From contig JAHIWE010000143.1 of assembly GCA_018816105.1 (NCBI GenBank), forward strand, positions 1 to 60,233: a DNA stretch of 60,233 nucleotides. Reading direction: 5' to 3'. Shown piece by piece: positions 34,441 to 43,311 of the stretch. The stretch is from a bacterium (GTDB lineage: Bacteria > Campylobacterota > Campylobacteria > Campylobacterales > Arcobacteraceae). Both the position numbers and the translations under genes were made by a program. Each line of letters opens with the position of its first letter. Position 1 is the stretch's first letter. Under the pieces are notes generated by a model. That model saw nothing but the letters and a program-made list of their open reading frames with translations. It did no database searches and was not told the origin of the DNA.

Positions 34441-36099
34441 TTGAAAAACTTTAAAACTTTAATACCGTTTACGATTTTTACATTACTTTTTGTAGGATGT
34501 AGTGAGAAAAGCTATCATAATGAAATGTTAGATAGTACTAAGCTGTCTTTAGATAAACAAGATTATAAAGACATTAAAAAATCTTATACAGGGTCTTTGG
34601 TCGATGAGAAGTTTAAAGATAAAGAGTTCATTTCTATTTTAGAAGATAAATCACTTGGAGATATTCTAAAAGAGATGGAGATAATGGATGGAAATTTCTA
34701 TTATCTGAAAAGTAGTGATGTCTTAGTTCCTAAAAGTAGAATAAAAATACATAATATTACAGAATTAAATCAATACTTAAATGCTGTTTTAGATAAAGAA
34801 TTGTTTATTAAGAAAAATGGTTCTATTTATTTGGTAAAACTACTAAGCACAAGTGAAACAAAAAAACAATCTATTGAGCATCTTCCTTTTGCACTTGAGG
34901 GACAAATTTCAGTTGAAGAACTAATCAAACTAATAACTGCACAATCAGGATATGAAGTAAACATTGGAAGTTATATAGATAATAGAGATGATTTTCAAAA
35001 TAGTATTGTAAGTATTAGCTCAAAAGATTTAAAAGATGTATTAGGTTCATTATCTCATGCAAAAGATGTTTTTGTAGATATTGATTATGATAATGAGGCT
35101 ATAAATATTACACGATATAAAGATATGGTAGTAGAATTAAATATTCCATTATTAGATATAAAATCATCAAATCAAACTTCGACTCAAGAAACATCAGGAG
35201 AGAGTAAAGTTGAAAATACTTCTCAAATAGTTTTATATGATGAACTAGATAAAATGTTAAAAAATATAATCTCAACAGATAAAATTTCAACATATCATAT
35301 AGATAAATCAAGTGGATTGATATTCTTAAAATCTACAAAAAGTGTAGAAAATGCAGTTCGAACAATAGTAAAAGCATATGAAGTATCTTTTGGAAAAGAA
35401 GCTGTAATTGAGTTTGAAAGAATAGAGCTTATTTTAAATAAAAATAGGGAGTATGGAATAGGTTCAATTTCAGATAATAGACAATCAAATGCAGCAACGG
35501 GAGTTACTAAAAGTATTGCTAAAGACGGTGCATTTTCTTTTACAAGTGATAATGCTACACGACTGTTAAGTGTTGCAGCAACAGCAAATAATGAAATCGG
35601 AAAAGTTTTAAATTATAGTAAAAATGTCTTAGTTCTAAAAAACAATATACCAACAGTTCAGTCAATCACTGATAATACAGATTATGTTGAGAAAATTGAA
35701 ACAACAACAGATTCAGATACAAATACAACAACATCAGACGTAACTGTAAATACCCTAAAAGAGGGAACTTCAATCACTGCAATGGCAAAAATATCAAGAG
35801 ATAAGATATTTTTAAATGTAAGCCCAAGTATTAAAAAACTTATTCAATTTGAGGAAGTAAGTGTTGATGGAACAACAATAAAACTACCTCAATATAATGA
35901 TCAAAATTACAATATTTCAAGAGAAATAAGTCTTGGAGAAACGTCAATTGTAGGTTCAATTATCGTACATGATGATGCAAAAAATTATCAAGGAGTACTT
36001 CCTTTAGAAGGTTTTGCAATTGGAGGAACTGACTCTAAATCTTACGTAAGAAGAGAAATAGTTTACGTTGTTACATTAAAAAACATTAAAGGCTTTTAA
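34441..36099 (+). CDS. Lipoprotein secretin of a type IVb pilus-like/type II secretion-like system
   Basis: A 552-residue outer-membrane channel protein, TTG start at 34441 with AAGGA before it. The lipoprotein signal ends in FTLLFVGC (Cys20), as in PilN/BfpB-type secretins of type IVb pili. The N-terminal half has N-domain-like repeats (SLGDILKEMEIMDGNFYYLK; ISVEELIKLITAQSGYEVNI; LIFLKSTKSVENAVRTIVKA). The C-terminal secretin domain has GTSITAMAKISRDKIFLNVS (about 440-459), SREISLGETSIVGSIIVHDD and ends in VRREIVYVVTLKNI. It would form the pore through which the fibre or substrate leaves the cell. Confidence 0.8.
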   Translation: MKNFKTLIPFTIFTLLFVGCSEKSYHNEMLDSTKLSLDKQDYKDIKKSYTGSLVDEKFKDKEFISILEDKSLGDILKEMEIMDGNFYYLKSSDVLVPKSRIKIHNITELNQYLNAVLDKELFIKKNGSIYLVKLLSTSETKKQSIEHLPFALEGQISVEELIKLITAQSGYEVNIGSYIDNRDDFQNSIVSISSKDLKDVLGSLSHAKDVFVDIDYDNEAINITRYKDMVVELNIPLLDIKSSNQTSTQETSGESKVENTSQIVLYDELDKMLKNIISTDKISTYHIDKSSGLIFLKSTKSVENAVRTIVKAYEVSFGKEAVIEFERIELILNKNREYGIGSISDNRQSNAATGVTKSIAKDGAFSFTSDNATRLLSVAATANNEIGKVLNYSKNVLVLKNNIPTVQSITDNTDYVEKIETTTDSDTNTTTSDVTVNTLKEGTSITAMAKISRDKIFLNVSPSIKKLIQFEEVSVDGTTIKLPQYNDQNYNISREISLGETSIVGSIIVHDDAKNYQGVLPLEGFAIGGTDSKSYVRREIVYVVTLKNIKGF

Positions 36100-36101
36100 T
36101 A

Positions 36102-37118
36102 ATGAGTATGTTCTCTGATCCCTATGAACAGTTCTTACTTGATTATCTTGTAACAAAACTTGAGAATGGTTCTAACACTAGACGTGCATTATTATTATAT
36201 AGTGAGCAAATCACTAGAGAAACAGCTTTCAAAAAAAGATTAATGGGTGCCATAAAAGATATGGAGCTAGGAAAACATAAACTAGAAGCTATTTTACATA
36301 AGCATAAGTTTTTAAATAGCTTTCAATATAGTTTAGTTGTAAATAGTACAAATACAGTTGATGGATTAAAACTTGTATTATCTTTTAAAAAAGCTAATTC
36401 AAATTTACTATTAAAAATGGTAAATCCTATTTTTGTACCTATGGGTATTATTATATTTACATTTTATGGATTGGTTTTGTATTTAGATTTACTACAAAGA
36501 GATTTAGTTCAATTAAAAAAGCTCAATCCGGATGTTGAACAGTTTTTAGGAATACCAAAATACTTTACCTATGATGTTGCATATATTGGACTGGGTGTTT
36601 CCATATTTGTAACTGCATTTATCTTTTTTGGATACGTGTATAGTGAAAAATATAGGCCAGCTTGGTTATATAAAGTTTTTAAAACACAAGCTTTTTCAGA
36701 TGGTAGATTTATGTTTAGAATTTTAAATGGAATGCTAGCAGCTGGTATTTCTTTTCATAAAACATCATTAATATTATCAAAGGACTATTTTAAAGAGGGA
36801 TTAAAACCTTTTTTTGCAGAATTAGCAGATATAATAAGTAGAAATAAAAAACTTTTTACTGTTTTTGAGAAATATAATTTTCCTATGATTATTACAGCAG
36901 ATATAAAGCTATCAGAACTTAGTAAAACAAGTTTTTCTGATGTTACAAGAGCCTTATATCAAACCTGTGATACTATGTATGAAAAAAATATAAATTATAT
37001 GGTTTTGCAGTGGAAATTTATGTTTTGGTTAATAGCTATGTTAATTACTGTTATTATTGGTTCAGATGTTATTAATTTAGTTATTAGTACTTTTACCTTT
37101 AAAACATTATATCAATAG
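36102..37118 (+). CDS. GspF/PilR/BfpE-like inner-membrane platform protein
   Basis: The protein (338 residues) shows the T2SF layout: two cytoplasmic helical domains, each followed by membrane helices. Helices are near residues 105-130 (IFVPMGIIIFTFYGLVLYLD), 150-178 (VAYIGLGVSIFVTAFIFFGY) and 302-330 (FMFWLIAMLITVIIGSDVIN). The second domain contains FRILNGMLAAGISFHKTSLI. It would couple the ATPase to fibre assembly. It starts 2 bases after the secretin stop. Confidence 0.75.
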   Translation: MSMFSDPYEQFLLDYLVTKLENGSNTRRALLLYSEQITRETAFKKRLMGAIKDMELGKHKLEAILHKHKFLNSFQYSLVVNSTNTVDGLKLVLSFKKANSNLLLKMVNPIFVPMGIIIFTFYGLVLYLDLLQRDLVQLKKLNPDVEQFLGIPKYFTYDVAYIGLGVSIFVTAFIFFGYVYSEKYRPAWLYKVFKTQAFSDGRFMFRILNGMLAAGISFHKTSLILSKDYFKEGLKPFFAELADIISRNKKLFTVFEKYNFPMIITADIKLSELSKTSFSDVTRALYQTCDTMYEKNINYMVLQWKFMFWLIAMLITVIIGSDVINLVISTFTFKTLYQ

Positions 37119-37128
37119 AAGATGAGAT

Positions 37129-38802
37129 ATGATTAAAAAAATTATTGCAAGTTTTAAACGTGTACCAAAAATGAGTTTCATAAATAAAGATGAAATCAAG
37201 AATAAGAAAAAAATTGATTTTAAAGAATTATTTGAAAATCAGAAAAAGATATTACTTTCTTATATGACAAAAAAAGATGATGCCGATAAGGATTTAGCAG
37301 TTATTATAGAAGATGTAATTAAACAAAAATATCAGCTTAAAGGTGGATTTGGAGATTTAATTGCAAATGAAGAAAAATATGAAGAGTTTGTAAGAAGTTT
37401 AGGTTATGAATACTATGCTACTTATAGTGAATTATCTAAGTTTTATCAAGATACATCATTTCAGCTAGATGAAAAGAAATTAGAACTTTGTACTTCTATG
37501 TATATAATAACATTAGAAGATAAGAAAAACAAAAATAAAGTTTTAGGTATTAGAGATGTTGTAAATCTTGATTTTGATATTTTAAGTAAATTTTATTTCA
37601 CAAAAATAGTTGTTTTGGGTGAGGGTGTTTTATCATCTGTATTTGGTGAAGATAGAGAGATTATTTTTGGCTCAAATACTGATACAGAAAATGATGAAGA
37701 AATAAATAAATACTTTGACAAAATGATGGGCCAAGCTATTTTACTAGGTGCGTCAGACCTTCATATTCAAAAAACTAGTAGATATGCATCTTTATGGTTT
37801 AGAATTGATGGTATAAAAGTAGATATGGGAACAATGCCTATTACAATTGCTAAAACTTTAAAAAGAAGACTTGTAACCATGGCTGATCAAGAAGATTCAG
37901 ATTATGAGTCTATTAATGGTGTAATAAACTATGAGTATGGTAAGAAAAATATTAAATTCAGACTTGGACTTATAAATTCAAAATTAAACTTTTCATTGGT
38001 AATGAGGATGATTGGTGGACGAGGAGTTGTTTCACACAACTTACGAGGATTAAATTATCCTCAGGAAACTGTAGATATATTATCTAATCTTACAAAATAT
38101 GCAAATGGTATGATATTAATTACAGGTCAGGTTGGATCTGGTAAAACACATTTAATGTATGCACTATTACAACAACTTGCAAAACAACAACAATATGTAA
38201 TTACTATTGAAGATCCAGTTGAGTATGTGGATGAATCATTTTTCCAAATTGACTTATCTGAATATGCAAGTGCAAGTGAAGAATTCAAATATGGTTATCC
38301 TGAAGCTGTTGTTGATATTTTAAGACAAGATTCAAATATCATTCTAATTGGGGAAACACGAGAACCTCAAACAGCTTCTCAGCTTGTAAATGCATCAAAC
38401 TTAGGTCAGTTAGTATTTTCTACTATGCATACCAACTCTGCACCTGCAACTGTATCTAGGATGACTAGTTCATTGGGAATTAATGAAGGGGATATTATAG
38501 ATAACTTAAGAGGAATTGTTTCTCAAAGATTAGTTCGTAAATTATGTCCACATTGTAAAAAAGAAGACGGGGAAGGTGGTTATGCAAAAGTTGGATGTGA
38601 TGAATGTAATGGCAGCGGATTTAAAGATAGGGTTCCTATTGCTGAGGTTGTAAGATTTAAAATAGGACATGGTGGTGATTTTGAAAATCCTGCTGAATAT
38701 ATGACTGTTGAAAAAGCTTGTATGGCACAATACCACGAAGGTTTAATTACAAAACAAGATGCAATGGCAATTATTAGAGGGGAGGAACTATGGTACGATT
38801 AG
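37129..38802 (+). CDS. GspE/PilB/PilQ-type assembly ATPase with tetra-Cys motif
   Basis: The 557-residue cytoplasmic hexameric ATPase powers the system. An N-terminal domain of about 190 residues precedes the core. Core motifs are ASDLHIQKTSRYASLWFRID, Walker A GQVGSGKTHLM (about residues 333-343), the Asp box ITIEDPVEY, Walker B NIILIGETREPQTA (about 404-417) and the His box VFSTMHTNSAPATVSRM. The tetra-Cys zinc motif is CPHCKKEDG...GCDECNGSGF (about 472-497). This form is typical of assembly ATPases; no PilT-like retraction ATPase is present in the window. Confidence 0.9.
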   Translation: MIKKIIASFKRVPKMSFINKDEIKNKKKIDFKELFENQKKILLSYMTKKDDADKDLAVIIEDVIKQKYQLKGGFGDLIANEEKYEEFVRSLGYEYYATYSELSKFYQDTSFQLDEKKLELCTSMYIITLEDKKNKNKVLGIRDVVNLDFDILSKFYFTKIVVLGEGVLSSVFGEDREIIFGSNTDTENDEEINKYFDKMMGQAILLGASDLHIQKTSRYASLWFRIDGIKVDMGTMPITIAKTLKRRLVTMADQEDSDYESINGVINYEYGKKNIKFRLGLINSKLNFSLVMRMIGGRGVVSHNLRGLNYPQETVDILSNLTKYANGMILITGQVGSGKTHLMYALLQQLAKQQQYVITIEDPVEYVDESFFQIDLSEYASASEEFKYGYPEAVVDILRQDSNIILIGETREPQTASQLVNASNLGQLVFSTMHTNSAPATVSRMTSSLGINEGDIIDNLRGIVSQRLVRKLCPHCKKEDGEGGYAKVGCDECNGSGFKDRVPIAEVVRFKIGHGGDFENPAEYMTVEKACMAQYHEGLITKQDAMAIIRGEELWYD

Positions 38803-39542
38803 TAATAACAGACTTTGATAGTAAAGAAGATAGTGAATACTTTTATATATCAGATGAATTTGATATATCTCAAAATATGTTTACATATGATTCCTTCAAG
38901 AAATATAATGTGTATCTTTCAAAATATATAAATGATGAAATATATTCATTAAATCTTTTATCAAAAAAATATTTAAGGAAGAATCAATTTTTAATACATA
39001 TTTCAGATAGTGAATATGTAATTTTGTTTAATCATAAAACAGTTTATTCTGCAAAAATAAATCAAAATTTTATTACAGATGATATGATTAAATCAATTTT
39101 AATTACAAAACATATAGCAATGCTTTCAAGTGGTGGAGCAATAGAAAATGTTTATTATGTAATTAGTTCAAAGTACAAAAGTGCTGTTGAAAATATCTTA
39201 AAACAAAATACAAAAAATGAAAAAAATGATGTCATAGCTGAATCATTAGGTGAAATCTGGGATTTAGTAAAACCTTTAAATGAACTTGATACTTTTAAAT
39301 CACACACTTCAAAGTTAATTTATAGTTCTTTTTTAATTGGGGGAGCATTATGGGCAATATTTTTTGGATTAAATATGTTTGCAGATAAAATTTTTCAACG
39401 AGAGTCTTTAGATAACTTAAAACGTGAAGTTAAAATAGAAGAACAACTTATAAAAAGACAGCAAATTTTTTTAAATAATAGCCAACAAAAGTTTAAAGAA
39501 ATAACAGAGTGTTTAACTTTACCTGAGGTAAAAAATGATTAG
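38790..39542 (+). CDS. Bitopic assembly protein, GspL/PilO/BfpC-like by position
   Basis: A 250-residue protein with a cytoplasmic N-terminal domain of about 170 residues, one membrane helix (LIYSSFLIGGALWAIFFGLN, about 177-196) and a periplasmic coiled-coil tail (LKREVKIEEQLIKRQQIFLN). This topology and the position directly after the ATPase gene (13-base overlap) match the GspL/BfpC class that ties the ATPase to the inner membrane. There is no sequence motif that proves it. It overlaps the next gene by 8 bases. Confidence 0.6.
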   Translation: MVRLVITDFDSKEDSEYFYISDEFDISQNMFTYDSFKKYNVYLSKYINDEIYSLNLLSKKYLRKNQFLIHISDSEYVILFNHKTVYSAKINQNFITDDMIKSILITKHIAMLSSGGAIENVYYVISSKYKSAVENILKQNTKNEKNDVIAESLGEIWDLVKPLNELDTFKSHTSKLIYSSFLIGGALWAIFFGLNMFADKIFQRESLDNLKREVKIEEQLIKRQQIFLNNSQQKFKEITECLTLPEVKND

Positions 39543-40029
39543 TCTTAGCAGAAAAAAAGTATCAATTATTGGTAAGTTAACTTTAACAATATTAGTAGTT
39601 TATTCTTTAGGATTTGTGGCCTACAGAGCTATAACTTTTTATAAAATATATTTTGAAAAAGAGACTTTGACTGAGCAATTACAAGTAAAAAGAAATGAAA
39701 CAAATAGTTTGAAAAGACAAGTAGAATTATCTAAGAAAAAAATAGAAGATACAGAAAAATTATATATAAGCAAAGAAGAGTTAGAAACAAAAGTAAAAGA
39801 TATTTTTGGAAGAATGTCAATTTTAGATTATAATCTAAAATATATAGATTCAAAAAAAATGTGTTTAGATAGATATATTATAATTTCTCAAGTATCCGCA
39901 CAAAGTGACGATGGATTAAAAGCAGCAGAGGGAATACTTGCATACATTGGCTCTGTTAAAAAAAGTGAAAAAAACGATACAATCTATTTTGTAGATTATA
40001 TTACAAAAGAAAAGGAAATTAAAAAATGA
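39535..40029 (+). CDS. Small bitopic assembly protein, GspM/PilO-like
   Basis: A 164-residue protein with a short cytoplasmic N-terminus, one membrane helix (LTLTILVVYSLGFVAYRAIT, about residues 15-34), a periplasmic coiled coil (ETLTEQLQVKRNETNSLKRQ, and KKKIEDTEKLYISKEELETK) and a small terminal domain. The layout is that of GspM/PilO proteins, which pair with GspL/PilN types. It overlaps both neighbours (8 and 4 bases), so all three are probably made in fixed ratio. Confidence 0.6.
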   Translation: MISLSRKKVSIIGKLTLTILVVYSLGFVAYRAITFYKIYFEKETLTEQLQVKRNETNSLKRQVELSKKKIEDTEKLYISKEELETKVKDIFGRMSILDYNLKYIDSKKMCLDRYIIISQVSAQSDDGLKAAEGILAYIGSVKKSEKNDTIYFVDYITKEKEIKK

Positions 40030-42257
40030 TTTTTTTGAAAATATTTATTTTTTTTATTCTTTCTTTGAATATTTTTGCTGTTGAAAACTATATAGATTCA
40101 ATTTCTTTGACTAAAATAAAAAAACTTATTCAGAAAGAAGAAGATATTGCAATTGCATATAAAAAATATCTATTAGAAAAAGGTAAAGTTCCTACAGATA
40201 TAAAGAATTCATTAATTGAGAATAATTATTTGCCAAAAGGATTTAGTTTAATAAACCCTTTTGGGAAAGAAATTAAGTTTTCATCAACTGTTAATTCTTA
40301 TGATTCATCAGATTCTCTTCCTGATAATATCGAAATTAAAACAAATTTATTTGATTATTATTATTCAAATGAATATAGAGTTTATACCAAAGCACCATTA
40401 AGTATAAATAGTAAAAAAGTTGAAATTATTTTATCAACAAAAGAAAAATTTATTTATGATAATCAACTGAAAATTACAACTATAAAAGCAGATGCTAAAA
40501 ATAAATACTATTTAGATTCAAAAGGTGTTCTTCACTGGTATGACAATAATGGTGTTTATAAATTCTCTTTTGATAAAGAATTAATTTTAGATTCAAGTGT
40601 GAATATGCTTGATTCAAATGGAAATACAACTACTGAGTTTAAAAATTTGATGGATGGGAAAAATGTTACATACTCAGGTCAAACTATTTTATATAAAAAA
40701 GATGGAGTAGCCCTTGAATATTTAAATTTAGGCACAAGTTTAGGTGTAGTAAAAGTAAATGAAAAAATAAGGGATATAGGTAAAACAGTAATACAGTTTT
40801 CCAGACGAGCAGGTGGTATGATTGTAAATGGAGATATTTATACTTGGGGGAATAATGCAAATAAAATTACAAGTTTAAATATAAATAAGTATACCAAAGA
40901 AAATGGCTCAGAAGGTGCTTCAACTAGATATCCTGTGATTACTGGATTAGTGGGAGTTCGTGCAAAAATATACGATAATGATAGTACAGATGACAAAGAT
41001 TTAAGTAAATTTTATGATGCAAACTATTTCTCTTCACCGTTAAGACCTAAATTTATAGATTTTTTTAGTACAGTTTATCACAGTACTTGTGGAATATCTA
41101 CAAAAGGAGAGCTTTATTGTGGAGGGAAAACAGGTTCGAATTATTCATTTGGTACTAATTTTACACATGTAGATTCAAGTGGAAGTTCTGAAATGTTATA
41201 TCGAAGTACATTTTTTAATGGAATTTCAAATAAAGCTGCAAAATTATTTGCAAATAATCAAATTTGGTTAATTCTTTCAGAAGAAGGTTATATTTATAGA
41301 TGGGGTTATGATTTTGGAAGTGGTTTTTCAGGAAATGGATCTTTAACTTTTAACTATTCTTCTACATATAATTTAAATCCAGAAAAACTAACAATTTCGG
41401 ATAATAATACAGCTGTTAAATTTTCAGATATAACATATTTATTGACTATAGGTTATAGAAAAATGGGAGCATTATCAACTACAGGTGATATTTATATTTG
41501 GGGATTAGAAAGCGAAATTGCAAATAGTAAGTGTAGTGAAACTTGGGAAGGAGTATCTTTTAATCTATGTACCCCTACAAAAGTAACAAAAGCTAATTCA
41601 ACTCTTTCTTCAAATATCACATTTGAGTCTATATATGGAGGTTTAGAATCTTTTGTTGCTTTAGGAAGTGATGGAAAATATTATAAAATCCATCAGCCTA
41701 AAAATAAAAAAATTCAAGTTGAATCAATAAATGATACAATAAAAGCTTATTCAGCATATGTAGAACAAGATGATACAAGTTTACTATCAGTAGATTTCTC
41801 TAGTAAACTAAATAGCTCAACTTTGGAGTGGAATAAAGGTATTGTTTGGGTAAATAGTAAAAATGAATTAAAAGGTGATTATTTTACTTCAGCAAATTCT
41901 AATGACCAGATATTTAAAAATTCTATAAAAAAGATAAAATGGAAAAAAATCAAAGTTATTGCTGATGATAATGGTATGTGTGGAATTGATATATATAATC
42001 AAATGTATTGCTGGGGAATCCAATCTTTTTATAGAACAGGAACAGGAGATACTAACTATACGGGAAATACTTTTATGATACCTGTTTTTAATACAAATTT
42101 ATATGATTTAGATAAGGATTATTTAGTTGCAGAAGGTGGGTATAATGGTTATCTAACAAATATGACATCAGGAGAGTGGACTAATTCAGATGGGGCATTT
42201 TTTATAAAATATCCTACATATATTGGTGGATTTAATTATGAGTTTATATTTAAGTAA
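40026..42257 (+). CDS. Large secreted RCC1-like beta-propeller protein
   Basis: A 743-residue protein with a signal peptide (LKIFIFFILSLNIFAVE) and the family module IKKLIQKEEDIAIAYKKYLL, a Pro, then NYLPKGF. RCC1-type blades are GGMIVNGDIYTWGNN (about 262), CGISTKGELYCGGKTG (355), WLILSEEGYIYRWGYDFGSG (413), GALSTTGDIYIWGLES (480), FVALGSDGKYYKI (542) and GMCGIDIYNQMYCWGIQS (649). The C-terminal tail KYPTYIGGFNYEFIFK almost repeats that of the 31691 protein; the jelly-roll insert of that protein is absent here. I infer an alternative or partner tip protein. Confidence 0.7.
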   Translation: MIFLKIFIFFILSLNIFAVENYIDSISLTKIKKLIQKEEDIAIAYKKYLLEKGKVPTDIKNSLIENNYLPKGFSLINPFGKEIKFSSTVNSYDSSDSLPDNIEIKTNLFDYYYSNEYRVYTKAPLSINSKKVEIILSTKEKFIYDNQLKITTIKADAKNKYYLDSKGVLHWYDNNGVYKFSFDKELILDSSVNMLDSNGNTTTEFKNLMDGKNVTYSGQTILYKKDGVALEYLNLGTSLGVVKVNEKIRDIGKTVIQFSRRAGGMIVNGDIYTWGNNANKITSLNINKYTKENGSEGASTRYPVITGLVGVRAKIYDNDSTDDKDLSKFYDANYFSSPLRPKFIDFFSTVYHSTCGISTKGELYCGGKTGSNYSFGTNFTHVDSSGSSEMLYRSTFFNGISNKAAKLFANNQIWLILSEEGYIYRWGYDFGSGFSGNGSLTFNYSSTYNLNPEKLTISDNNTAVKFSDITYLLTIGYRKMGALSTTGDIYIWGLESEIANSKCSETWEGVSFNLCTPTKVTKANSTLSSNITFESIYGGLESFVALGSDGKYYKIHQPKNKKIQVESINDTIKAYSAYVEQDDTSLLSVDFSSKLNSSTLEWNKGIVWVNSKNELKGDYFTSANSNDQIFKNSIKKIKWKKIKVIADDNGMCGIDIYNQMYCWGIQSFYRTGTGDTNYTGNTFMIPVFNTNLYDLDKDYLVAEGGYNGYLTNMTSGEWTNSDGAFFIKYPTYIGGFNYEFIFK

Positions 42258-42277
42258 AAATTTTAAAAAGGGAAGAG

Positions 42278-43303
42278 ATGAAAAAAATTAGTTTAATTGC
42301 ACTTGGATTTTTTATTGTGTTTAATTTATATGCGGAAGATAAAATGCAAAATATCGATAAATTAGATGTATTAGATAAACAATCAAAGGAGTTTTTTAAT
42401 GCAATAACAGGTCTTGAAAAAGATTATTTAGAAGAGCAGATAAATTCAATAAAAAATAAAAAAGATGAAACAAATCTAAACCCTAATCAAAATATAAATG
42501 GTCTTGTATCAAATCAAATCATAAAAGAAGAAATAAAACTTTCTGCTGAAGATTATGAAAAAAATGTATTTACTCATCAAAATGAAATGGCAAGATTAAC
42601 AACAGATTTCACAAGAACTAAAAAGTTAAAAGATTTAAAAATTAAAAGTATGTACTCTTTTAATGGGAAAGATTATGTTGTTTTAGAGTTGGTTGATGAA
42701 ACAGCAAAAACTACAAAAATGACTGAATTAAGTGCAAATATTGAAGGAAGATATATAGAAGGTGATAATATCTTAGGTCATAAGATTATGGATATAAACA
42801 CTAGAACAAAAAGTGTATCTTTATATAAAAAACTTGATGAAGAGTATGGATATACTATTTATTTAAGTAACTATGGAATATCAGTTAGTGATCTTGAAAA
42901 AATTCCAAAAGTAGAAAAAGAAAAAAAATCTAAAGAAAAAAAAGAGAAAGAGATTTTAAAAGAAGAAGCTAAAAGTGTATATAAAGAAGAATATCCTATA
43001 AAAAAAGCTTTTGAACAAGTTAAAACAGACTCAAAATCAAATAATCAAGAACTTTCAAATTGTTTATATGTAGTTAAAAAAGCAAATCTAAATGTTAGAA
43101 ATAGTGCAGATTTGGATGCTAAAATATTAAGAATACTAAAAATAAATGATCAATTTACTGTAAAACAAAAAAACTCTGATTGGGCACAAATAGGAACAAT
43201 TTATAAAAAAATTTCTGGTGATGTGATGGATGTATCAGAACAAAATAACTGGGTTCAGATTTTAGAAGAAACGGTTACAAATTCTAATAAAAATTGTATG
43301 TAG
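42278..43303 (+). CDS. Periplasmic protein with a possible PilP/GspC-like domain and a C-terminal SH3 domain
   Basis: The 341-residue protein has a signal peptide (KKISLIALGFFIVFNLYAED) and a charged helical region. A beta-rich segment (about 120-210) contains LKIKSMYSFNGKDYVVLELV, IEGRYIEGDNILGHKIMDIN and TKSVSLYKKL; this resembles the homology region of GspC/PilP proteins that bind the secretin. After a Lys/Glu-rich stretch comes a bacterial SH3 domain (LYVVKKANLNVRNSADLDAK, about 264-335, ending NNWVQIL), usually a peptidoglycan-binding fold. AGGGAAG precedes the ATG. The role as link between inner membrane, wall and secretin is inference. Confidence 0.55.
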   Translation: MKKISLIALGFFIVFNLYAEDKMQNIDKLDVLDKQSKEFFNAITGLEKDYLEEQINSIKNKKDETNLNPNQNINGLVSNQIIKEEIKLSAEDYEKNVFTHQNEMARLTTDFTRTKKLKDLKIKSMYSFNGKDYVVLELVDETAKTTKMTELSANIEGRYIEGDNILGHKIMDINTRTKSVSLYKKLDEEYGYTIYLSNYGISVSDLEKIPKVEKEKKSKEKKEKEILKEEAKSVYKEEYPIKKAFEQVKTDSKSNNQELSNCLYVVKKANLNVRNSADLDAKILRILKINDQFTVKQKNSDWAQIGTIYKKISGDVMDVSEQNNWVQILEETVTNSNKNCM

Positions 43304-43311
43304 GAAAAACT

